From the NCBI GenBank assembly GCA_947629215.1, contig CANRCU010000047.1:1-11439 (forward strand): 11,439 nt of DNA, written 5' to 3'. The stretch comes from an uncultured Clostridia bacterium (GTDB lineage Bacteria > Bacillota > Clostridia > Lachnospirales > CAG-274). How positions within the stretch are numbered: the stretch's first letter is position 1; the number at the start of each line of letters is the position of its first letter. The notes under the pieces are model-generated. The model saw only the letters and a list, made by a program, of their open reading frames with translations. It did no database searches and was not told the DNA's origin. The translations under genes were made by a program, and so were the position numbers. Positions 1 to 6,743 of this stretch are shown piece by piece.

Positions 1-68
1 GGTAAATTCAATTATACCATAAAAAGGTTGGACCTTGTTTTTTATTTTTAGTGTTACCTATCTATTGT

Positions 69-112
69 ACCTCAACATAATTTGTTTTTTTTGTAAAAAA
101 AGTTTTTGAGGT
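69..112. repeat. Inverted repeat, possible AT-rich hairpin
   Basis: The arms ACCTCAA (69-75) and TTGAGGT (106-112) are perfectly complementary. Inside them a run of T (85-91) can pair with a run of A (95-101) around a 3-nt loop. The two paired segments together could form one long, AT-rich, interrupted hairpin. Whether it is transcribed is unknown. The right arm could alternatively pair with the ACCTCAA copy at 180-186, which lies in the loop of the next hairpin. The function is not known. Confidence 0.45.
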
Positions 113-150
113 TAGTTGTATAATCAAATAAGACACACAAAAAATAGAAA

Positions 151-218
151 AGTCATAATGAAAATGGTATGTTCAGGTTACCTCAAACAAATAAAACCAT
201 AGAGTTTTCGTTATGACT
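151..218. repeat. Long imperfect inverted repeat / hairpin
   Basis: Bases 151-163 pair with 206-218 over 13 positions, including one G-U wobble (159 with 210). The stem can continue by ATGGT (164-168) against ACCAT (196-200), with a 5-nt bulge at 201-205. The loop is about 27 nt. On the minus strand the hairpin would be followed by a T-rich tract (complement of the A-rich 137-150), as in a minus-strand intrinsic terminator. However, the stem is poor in GC and no minus-strand gene is visible to its right. It could also be a small palindromic element or a regulatory hairpin. Confidence 0.5.
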
Positions 219-295
219 AAGAATATTATAGCGCACAAAAGCAAAAAAGTCGGCAGCTTGATTTTCTCTTATTCGCAATATTTATTAAAATTTTA

Positions 296-324
296 TTGAA
301 AACGGCTTGGTTATAATATATAAT
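296..324 (+). promoter_or_regulatory. Putative sigma-A promoter of the five-gene operon
   Basis: A TTGAAA -35 box (296-301) is separated by exactly 17 bp from a perfect TATAAT -10 box (319-324). Two further overlapping TATAAT copies sit at 312-317 and 324-329. Transcription would begin near 331, giving a leader of about 53 nt before the first start codon. A 6-bp inverted repeat, CAATAT (330-335) with ATATTG (349-354), would lie at the very 5' end of the transcript. No other promoter of this quality was noticed before any of the next four genes. Confidence 0.7.
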
Positions 325-383
325 ATAATCAATATGGCTGTATATAAAATATTGCCGTAAACCGAGAGAGAGGAAGATATTAT

Positions 384-1490
384 ATGGCAGAACGCTTCAT
401 TAAACCGCCTGTTGAAATAAGATATAAAGAAGAATTGGATGCACTGGCTGCATCTGATACAGGCAAACGACCCGAAAACTGGAAACTTTCACCAAAAGCT
501 GTCCGCACCTTTATACTTGGCGGGGAAGTGAAAGCACCGACGGGTAAAATAACAATATCAAAAAAATTTTACGGCAACGATGCGCTTGTCGAACGCTGTA
601 TAATAACGCTTGCAGGCAATCGCGGTCTTATGCTTGTGGGCGAACCCGGCACTGCCAAAACAATGCTGTCCGAGCTTCTTTCGGCTGCCTGCTGCGGTAT
701 CAGCACAAACACCGTGCAAGGTACGGCAGGCACAGCGGAAGATATGATAAAATACAGCTGGAACTATGCTTTGCTGCTTTCAAAAGGACCGTGCAGAGAA
801 GCTCTTGTTCCTTCGCCTTTGCTCATCGGTATGGAAAAAGGCATTTTTGCACGTTTTGAGGAAATAACCCGTACCCCTGCCGAAATACAGGATAGTCTTA
901 TATCGGTTATGAGCGATCAGATATTGAATATACCCGAACTCGGCGACGAGGGTCTTGTTTTTGCAAAACCGGGGTTTAATATAATCGGCACGGCAAATAC
1001 CAGGGATAAAGGCGTTAACGAAATGTCGGGAGCGCTTAAAAGGCGTTTTAATTTTGAAACGGTAGAGCCGATAAAAGATGTGCGTCTTGAAAAAGAAATA
1101 ATCGTCCGCGAGGCTCGGGATCTTGCCGCCGCCGGACATATAGATATGCCTGTCGATACGGATGTTGCTGAACTTCTTGCCGTTACATATCACGAATTGC
1201 GCGAAGGGATAAGCGCAGAAGGTACAATGGTAGAAAAGCCTGCCGCAGTTATGAGTACGGCAGAGGCTGTATCGGTCTTTTATCAGACAATGAGCCACGC
1301 ATGGTATTACGGCGACGGAAAAACAGACCTTCGTATCCTTACCGAAAATCTGCTTGGTGCCGTATGTAAAGAAAATAAAGACGATCTTGAAAAACTGAAA
1401 GGATATTTCCGCACCGCAGTCAAGGAAAAAAGCGCTAAGGAAGGTGGACTATGGAAAGACTATTTACAGACGGCAAAGCTGCTGAAATAA
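384..1490 (+). CDS. MoxR-type AAA+ ATPase (YehL-like)
   Basis: This is a 368-residue soluble ATPase expected to use ATP hydrolysis to remodel a partner or substrate, working with the VWA protein encoded two genes downstream. The Walker A motif GEPGTAKT is at residues 86-93, with the catalytic lysine K92. The Walker B position is FARFEEI (155-161), where the usual Asp-Glu is Glu159-Glu160. Sensor 1 lies in IGTANTRD (asparagine N205), and an arginine-finger-like LKRRF is at 218-222. The C-terminal part is a helical lid. There is no signal peptide or membrane segment. The ATG at 384 is preceded by a purine-rich GAGAGAGAGG site. Length and operon position match E. coli YehL. The gene heads the operon, and its end overlaps the next gene by 40 nt. 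The AAA+ call is secure; the cellular substrate is unknown. Confidence 0.93.
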   Translation: MAERFIKPPVEIRYKEELDALAASDTGKRPENWKLSPKAVRTFILGGEVKAPTGKITISKKFYGNDALVERCIITLAGNRGLMLVGEPGTAKTMLSELLSAACCGISTNTVQGTAGTAEDMIKYSWNYALLLSKGPCREALVPSPLLIGMEKGIFARFEEITRTPAEIQDSLISVMSDQILNIPELGDEGLVFAKPGFNIIGTANTRDKGVNEMSGALKRRFNFETVEPIKDVRLEKEIIVREARDLAAAGHIDMPVDTDVAELLAVTYHELREGISAEGTMVEKPAAVMSTAEAVSVFYQTMSHAWYYGDGKTDLRILTENLLGAVCKENKDDLEKLKGYFRTAVKEKSAKEGGLWKDYLQTAKLLK

Positions 1491-3838
1491 TACCTTATGA
1501 TATGGATTCGCCGCTGCTTCTTTTTCCTATAAGGCATCACAGCCCCGTTTGTTCATATCAGCTTGTACGGACAATAGCCGAATATAAGCCCGACATCATA
1601 CTTATAGAAGGTCCCGAAAACGCAAACGAGCTTATCCCCGTTCTTTCGGACGAAAACACAAGGCTTCCTGCGGCATTTTACTGTTTTTATAAAGACAGAA
1701 AAAAACTTGTGACCGAGGACGCCGAAGATCACAAATGCTACTATCCGTTTTTATATGCCTCACCCGAATATAATGCTGTAAAACAGGCAAAAAAACTGGG
1801 CATACCGTCAAAATTCATAGACCTGCCTTACTATGAGATATTGATACATACCGAAAAAAACGAGGGACTGAGAAAAGAAGAAGCAGGCAAAAAACAAACA
1901 TACGGCGATGATTCAAGGCTTATATTAAGCAAATTTTACGATATATTATGCGAAAAAACAAATATCCGCACTTTTGAGGAATTTTGGGAGAAATATTTTG
2001 AAATATCGGGCATATATCTGACGCCGAAGCAGTTTGTAAAACAAATGCATACATATTGTATACTGACAAGGCAGTACGAAAATGAGGACAGGCTCAAAAA
2101 AGACGCTACTCTTGAAAGAGAAACACATATGGCATACAACATTTTGGCTGCCATGCAGGAATATAAGCGTGTTCTGGTCGTCACAGGCGGTTTTCACAGT
2201 ATCGGCATTTACAAAATCATACAAAACGGCAGTGTAAAGCCCGTAAAGCAGCATAAGATACATGACGGGGATTCGGGCTGTTTTCCGACCGTTTTTTCTT
2301 ATGAAAATTCCGATGCCCTGCATGGTTATGCATCGGGTATGAGAACGCCGAAATTTTATGACGAAATAGCCGTAAAACTGCTTCAAAACGATGAACCCGA
2401 CAGTGTATATGATTACGTCACACTTGATTTGCTTGCGCTTACCGCGAAGGAATGCGCGAAATCGGATATACCGGTTTCAATGGCTGACGTAAGCGCGGCG
2501 CGAAGTCTTATGCAGGGGCTTTGCGCATTGAGAAATATAAAACAATGCGGTATGGCTGAGCTGACGGACGGCATTACAAGCACATTTATAAAAGGCGAAA
2601 AAACACTTTCGTCGTCTATGCCGCTAAAAATACTTTCCAAACTTGCAACAGGCAACGAAATTGGATGTATAGGCGACAAGACCCATATATCGCCCCTGAT
2701 AACAGACTTTGAGTCAAATTGTGAAAAATTTGGTCTGTCATACAAAACAAGCATACCTAAAGATGTGGATGTACCGCTGTTTGCTGCGGAAAAGTCATCG
2801 GAGCTTAGTAAATTTTTTCATAGGCTCGATTTCCTGGATTGCGATTTTGCAAAAATGCTGAAAGGTCCCGACCTTCACAGAAACAAAGACAGAAGCCGTG
2901 TAAGAGAAAGCTGGCGTTATAAGAGAACACCTAACGTGGATTCGATTCTTACCGATCATACGGCTGAAGGTACTACCATAAAAGAAGCGTGTCTTTCGGT
3001 AGCAAAAAAAAGACTGAGAGCGGAACATCGGCTTGAAACAGCGGCAGAGATCGCCGTAGACTGCTTTTTAATGGGGCTTCCGCTTGGATCCGACGATATT
3101 CGGCTGATAGAAAATATTCTTATGCAAGACGGTGATTTTTTTTCACTGGGCGCAGGTATGCACAGGTTTGAAATGCTTTTCAAATTGGAACAACTCTATG
3201 AAACGGAATATAACAGTTCTCTTGTTCAGCTTGAAAAATGTTTCGGAAAACTGCTCTCGGCTTTGCCGTCAATGGCAGATATTCCCACAGAACAGGCAGG
3301 CGACTGCATAAAGATAATGAAGATAATGTACAGCGCAAGCGACAGCATACTTACCGACATGAGGGAAACTTTCGGCAGTGTGCTGCTTACGCTTGCCGAA
3401 AGCGACAAAAAAGAACCCTCGGTATACGGGGCAGCAATGGGGCTTTTGTATGCCATGGATCCAAAATACGGTCAGGCTGCCAAAAATGCCATGAAAGGTT
3501 ATCTTAAAGGCAGCTCGGAAGTCAGAAAACAGGGTACGGGCTATCTTAAAGGTTTGTTTGAAACAGCAAGGGATATTGCGCTTGCGGATAACTCGTTTAC
3601 GAAAATGACCAATACTCTGCTAAGAGATATGGAACATGAAGAATTTATGGAAATACTGCCGACAATGCGGCTTGCTTTCAGTTATTTTACTCCGTCCGAG
3701 GTACAGACTGTGGCAGCGGCTGCGGCGGAACTGAACAAAACCAAAAGCGATAATATCCTGTATGAAACGGCAATAGACGAATCGCTTTATACCTTCGGCA
3801 AACTTATGGACAAAGAAATAATGGAGGAAATAAGATGA
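1451..3838 (+). CDS. DUF5682 family protein (YehM-like), possible TraB/EreA/ChaN-fold enzyme
   Basis: This 795-residue protein matches the DUF5682/YehM family in its opening motif IRHHSP (27-32), then IEGPEN (52-57), FIDLP (122-126), ERETHMA (222-228) and GGFH (246-249). The combination of an early conserved His, an EG pair, an R-E-x-x-M motif and a GxxH motif resembles the TraB/TIKI/EreA/ChaN group of metal-dependent or esterase-like proteins. I infer a possible hydrolase-type N-terminal domain (about residues 20-290). The remainder (about 300-795) looks mainly helical, without a domain I can name. There is no signal peptide. The ATG at 1451 lies inside the preceding gene and is backed by a strong AAGGAAGGTGG site (1437-1447). 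A later in-frame ATG (1502) lacks such a site. The stop overlaps the next start as ATGA. Family assignment is good; activity is unproven. Confidence 0.85.
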   Translation: MERLFTDGKAAEIIPYDMDSPLLLFPIRHHSPVCSYQLVRTIAEYKPDIILIEGPENANELIPVLSDENTRLPAAFYCFYKDRKKLVTEDAEDHKCYYPFLYASPEYNAVKQAKKLGIPSKFIDLPYYEILIHTEKNEGLRKEEAGKKQTYGDDSRLILSKFYDILCEKTNIRTFEEFWEKYFEISGIYLTPKQFVKQMHTYCILTRQYENEDRLKKDATLERETHMAYNILAAMQEYKRVLVVTGGFHSIGIYKIIQNGSVKPVKQHKIHDGDSGCFPTVFSYENSDALHGYASGMRTPKFYDEIAVKLLQNDEPDSVYDYVTLDLLALTAKECAKSDIPVSMADVSAARSLMQGLCALRNIKQCGMAELTDGITSTFIKGEKTLSSSMPLKILSKLATGNEIGCIGDKTHISPLITDFESNCEKFGLSYKTSIPKDVDVPLFAAEKSSELSKFFHRLDFLDCDFAKMLKGPDLHRNKDRSRVRESWRYKRTPNVDSILTDHTAEGTTIKEACLSVAKKRLRAEHRLETAAEIAVDCFLMGLPLGSDDIRLIENILMQDGDFFSLGAGMHRFEMLFKLEQLYETEYNSSLVQLEKCFGKLLSALPSMADIPTEQAGDCIKIMKIMYSASDSILTDMRETFGSVLLTLAESDKKEPSVYGAAMGLLYAMDPKYGQAAKNAMKGYLKGSSEVRKQGTGYLKGLFETARDIALADNSFTKMTNTLLRDMEHEEFMEILPTMRLAFSYFTPSEVQTVAAAAAELNKTKSDNILYETAIDESLYTFGKLMDKEIMEEIR

Positions 3839-4968
3839 CCGACAATGAAACCGTTATAAATCGCTGGCGGCTTATTTTAGGCAGCTTTTCGGGCAAAAAA
3901 CTTGACTTTGGCGGCAGTGAAAGGGAAATTGCAACATTTGCAAGTATGGAGGAACTTCTTGACCGTCTTTACGATAACGCAAGGGGCGACGATGTACATT
4001 TGAACGAACGCATGGGCGGCTCCGGCGATTCTGTTCTGACCGCTGCGGAGTGGATAACGAAAGTCAGGAAACTTTTTCCGAAACAGACCGCAGAAGTGCT
4101 TGAAAAGCATGCTCTTGACGAATTTAATATGACAGAGCTTGTGACCGACAAAGAGGTGCTTGAAAAACTTGAACCCGATATGGACTTATTAAAAACGGTT
4201 TTGCAGCTAAAACATCTTATGCATGGTGAAGTGCTTGAAATTGCTAAAAAAATCGCAAAACAGGTCGCGGAAGAATTGCGCAAAAAAATAGAAAATGATG
4301 TGCGCCGTTCAATTATCGGCAAAATAGACCGTTCGCGTTCAAGCTGTATACATTCGGCAAGAAATCTTGATATAAAAAAGACCATACGTTCCAATCTTAA
4401 AAATTACGATAAGGAAAACGAAAGATTGATAATAAAAAATATCTTTTTTAACGACCGTGTTAAAAGATACAGCCGCAAGACCGTTATTATAGCCATAGAC
4501 GAAAGCGGCTCGATGATAAGTTCTGTGATATACAGCGCAGTTATGGCGCAGATAATATCGAATTTGCCGTTTGCCGAAGTAAAACTTGTTATATTTGACA
4601 CTGCCGTAGTAGATTTGACAGATGAGGCGGAAGATCCCGCTCAAGTGCTTATGAGTATACAGCTTGGCGGCGGTACGAATATTGGCAAGGCGCTTGCTTA
4701 CTGCGAACAGCTTATATCGTCGCCTGCAAATACCTGTGTGCTGACGGTCACCGACCTTTATGAGGGCGGCAGCGTAAACAGATTGTTGAATATAAGCAAA
4801 AATATGATAGAAAGCGGCGTTAAACTCAATTTTCTGACAGCGCTTGACGAAGATGCAAGTCCGGCTTATGATAAAATTCTTGGGCAAAGGCTTGCGGATA
4901 TGGGCGCATTTGTGGGTGCGCTGACCCCCGACAGACTTGGAGAGCATATCGGAAGGATGTTTGGTTGA
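3835..4968 (+). CDS. VWA domain-containing protein (YehP-like)
   Basis: This 377-residue cytoplasmic protein has a von Willebrand factor A domain in its C-terminal half (about residues 214-377). All three parts of the metal-ion-dependent adhesion site are visible: DESGS (222-226), the threonine T281 in GGGTN, and D307 in TVTDLYE. Mg2+-dependent protein binding is therefore plausible. The N-terminal half is helical and charged, opening with RWRLILGSFSG (10-20) as in YehP-like proteins. The length is nearly the same as that of E. coli YehP. VWA proteins commonly pair with MoxR ATPases as adaptors or substrate-binding subunits, and the ATPase partner is encoded at the head of this operon. The ATG at 3835 overlaps the previous stop (ATGA) and follows GGAGG at 3823-3827, so translational coupling is likely. 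Confidence 0.92.
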   Translation: MTDNETVINRWRLILGSFSGKKLDFGGSEREIATFASMEELLDRLYDNARGDDVHLNERMGGSGDSVLTAAEWITKVRKLFPKQTAEVLEKHALDEFNMTELVTDKEVLEKLEPDMDLLKTVLQLKHLMHGEVLEIAKKIAKQVAEELRKKIENDVRRSIIGKIDRSRSSCIHSARNLDIKKTIRSNLKNYDKENERLIIKNIFFNDRVKRYSRKTVIIAIDESGSMISSVIYSAVMAQIISNLPFAEVKLVIFDTAVVDLTDEAEDPAQVLMSIQLGGGTNIGKALAYCEQLISSPANTCVLTVTDLYEGGSVNRLLNISKNMIESGVKLNFLTALDEDASPAYDKILGQRLADMGAFVGALTPDRLGEHIGRMFG

Positions 4969-4969
4969 T

Positions 4970-6715
4970 ATGAATAAAATATACGGCCTGATCGCCGCGT
5001 CGGACGAAGAAACACTTATATCCCTTGCAAACAAGGGTATTTATAAGCGCGCATGTAAGGATATTGAAGGAATAACACCCGAAATATGCGAAAAAGAAAA
5101 TTCTATAGAAGTTAAGATTGGCGACGAAGTCTGCACAATAAACTCTCCGCTTTCCGAGAGCCGATGCAGTTGTGTTTCAAGGGGAATATGCAGGCATATA
5201 ATGGGCGCGATACTGCTATTAAAGAAAGACTTGCCCGAAGGAACGGTCGCGGAAGCGCCTGTTTCTGCGCTGCCGACAGCCGAAAAGAAAGCAATAAAAA
5301 AAGATAAAAAAAAGGAAGTAAAAAAAGATATAACCGAAACGGAAGCAGACCGGATTCGCGATTGCGCAAAAATGTGTCTGAAACTGCTTTGCGATGTTTT
5401 GAAATACGGTCTGGTCCGTGTACCGGATAACGTTCCGGAAGATTTTGAACTTGCCGCAGTGAGATGCCACAAATATAAAATGGCAGACGGCGAAAGAATA
5501 ATGCGTGATCTGGGCGGAAGATTAGACGATTGCATTAAAAGGCGGGCTTCGTTTTCCGTCGATGATTTTGCTAAGCGTTTCTGCGATTGCGCAATGCTTA
5601 TGAAAAAACTTACAGAGGCGAATATAACAGCGGAAAGCCTTGGAAATTTCAAAGATAAATATACGGACCACAACGGCGAACTTGAAATACTGCCCATAAG
5701 CCGCCGTACCGTAAAATGGTCGGGCTACGAAGGTGAAATATACTATTTTTTGAATACGGACGAAAAAGCGGAGAAAAGGTTTTTGTCGTTTTCCGATATT
5801 CGCCCGACCTTTTATGAAAGCACCGCACAAAGGAGGATGCCGCAGGCATCACCTTGGGGACTTGGCGTGCCAATCGGTATGATGATTAAAACACGAATGA
5901 CGCTTGCTAATGCAAAAATAAGCGGCGGCAAACTCTCTTCTTCCGGTGAAACCGAGGTAATTAAGCAGGTAAAAGCAGTTATAAACTGTCCCGAAATGCA
6001 AAACCTTACAATTACCGATTTCAGGCAGGCAGTTATAGAGCTTGCGGAAAAAAATATTGAAAGCGAACTTGACAGACTGTATTTGCTGCATATAGAAAGA
6101 TGTGTTTCAAGCGAATTTGACAAATATTCTCAAATGTATATAATAGTAGTTGAAGACTCTTTCGGTAACCGTGCCGAGATAAACGCAAAGTATTCCTCGG
6201 AAAAAAGGGATTTTATCCGTATGCTTGAACGCATAGGAAAAAAAATGATGACAGAACCGAAAAATAATTATGCTATGCTTGTTGCCGCAAGTATCGAAAA
6301 CGGTAAATTGACACTCTTTCCGTATGATTTTTACGATAATATAGAGCCTGCGGCAAACGAAGAATACACCTTGCAAAACAAATACAAAGATATGCTTGGC
6401 GGCGCGGCTTATATAAATACCTTAACAGAATTTTTGGAAAATGTGAGAGATAAAATCTGTACGCTTGTACAGTGCGGGCTTTGTTCGGGGCTGAAAGACG
6501 GCGGTATTGTAAAACAAGCCGAAAGGCTTGGTATGTCGGGGCTTGCCGAAATGACGGATGATTTTATAAAAAGCGCGGAACTTTACAGGCACAGACGTGA
6601 TGAGAACAGTTTGGAAATATTGGAAAAGATGCTGAAACTGAACACTTATCTGAAAACCGCAGAAAGAAAAACAGGGGTCATAAGCGCTTTGAAAAATATG
6701 ACGGAGAAAAAATAA
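4970..6715 (+). CDS. SWIM zinc-finger protein (YehQ-like)
   Basis: The protein has 581 residues from the ATG at 4970. A SWIM-type zinc finger is visible near the N-terminus as CSCVSRGICRH, with ligands C66, C68, C74 and H76 (the CxCx5CxH form). A lysine-rich linker follows (about 106-119), then a long mostly helical region with no domain I recognise. SWIM fingers bind DNA or proteins, so a targeting role within this operon's complex is plausible but inferred. The start is ambiguous. The ATG follows the previous stop by one base, but its nearest purine-rich site (GGAAGG, 4951-4956) is 13 nt away. In-frame TTG codons at 4961 and 4937 are alternatives, and the latter would add 11 residues. Gene order and the finger point to the YehQ family. 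Confidence 0.85.
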   Translation: MNKIYGLIAASDEETLISLANKGIYKRACKDIEGITPEICEKENSIEVKIGDEVCTINSPLSESRCSCVSRGICRHIMGAILLLKKDLPEGTVAEAPVSALPTAEKKAIKKDKKKEVKKDITETEADRIRDCAKMCLKLLCDVLKYGLVRVPDNVPEDFELAAVRCHKYKMADGERIMRDLGGRLDDCIKRRASFSVDDFAKRFCDCAMLMKKLTEANITAESLGNFKDKYTDHNGELEILPISRRTVKWSGYEGEIYYFLNTDEKAEKRFLSFSDIRPTFYESTAQRRMPQASPWGLGVPIGMMIKTRMTLANAKISGGKLSSSGETEVIKQVKAVINCPEMQNLTITDFRQAVIELAEKNIESELDRLYLLHIERCVSSEFDKYSQMYIIVVEDSFGNRAEINAKYSSEKRDFIRMLERIGKKMMTEPKNNYAMLVAASIENGKLTLFPYDFYDNIEPAANEEYTLQNKYKDMLGGAAYINTLTEFLENVRDKICTLVQCGLCSGLKDGGIVKQAERLGMSGLAEMTDDFIKSAELYRHRRDENSLEILEKMLKLNTYLKTAERKTGVISALKNMTEKK

Positions 6716-6743
6716 AATATTATTTATAAAGAGGGGGACTAAA

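Larger units (their letters stand above)
1..383. other. AT-rich intergenic region upstream of the five-gene operon
   Basis: No coding region is supportable here. The stretch is very AT-rich. It holds a weak possible terminator for whatever lies upstream: a 5-bp AAGGT/ACCTT stem at 24-36 followed by a T-rich tract at 38-49. It also holds two inverted repeats (69-112 and 151-218) and, at its right end, the operon promoter. The motif ACCTCAA occurs at 69-75 and 180-186, and its reverse complement at 106-112. A 16-codon reading frame open from the window edge to a stop at 49-51 could be the tail of an upstream gene, but it is too short to judge. Confidence 0.6.

Noticed and set aside
780..1298. 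Minus-strand open frame of 172 codons inside the AAA+ gene
   Set aside because: It lies fully antisense to conserved Walker B and sensor 1 coding sequence, and the translation is Cys/His/Phe-rich as expected of a shadow.
1502..1504. Alternative start for the DUF5682 protein at Met18
   Set aside because: No ribosome binding site precedes it, whereas the ATG at 1451 has a strong AAGGAAGGTGG.
4339..5034. Long minus-strand open frame (231 codons) across the VWA/SWIM junction
   Set aside because: It is antisense to two well-supported genes with clear domains, its translation shows no recognisable motif, and it lacks a convincing ribosome binding site. It is a frame shadow.
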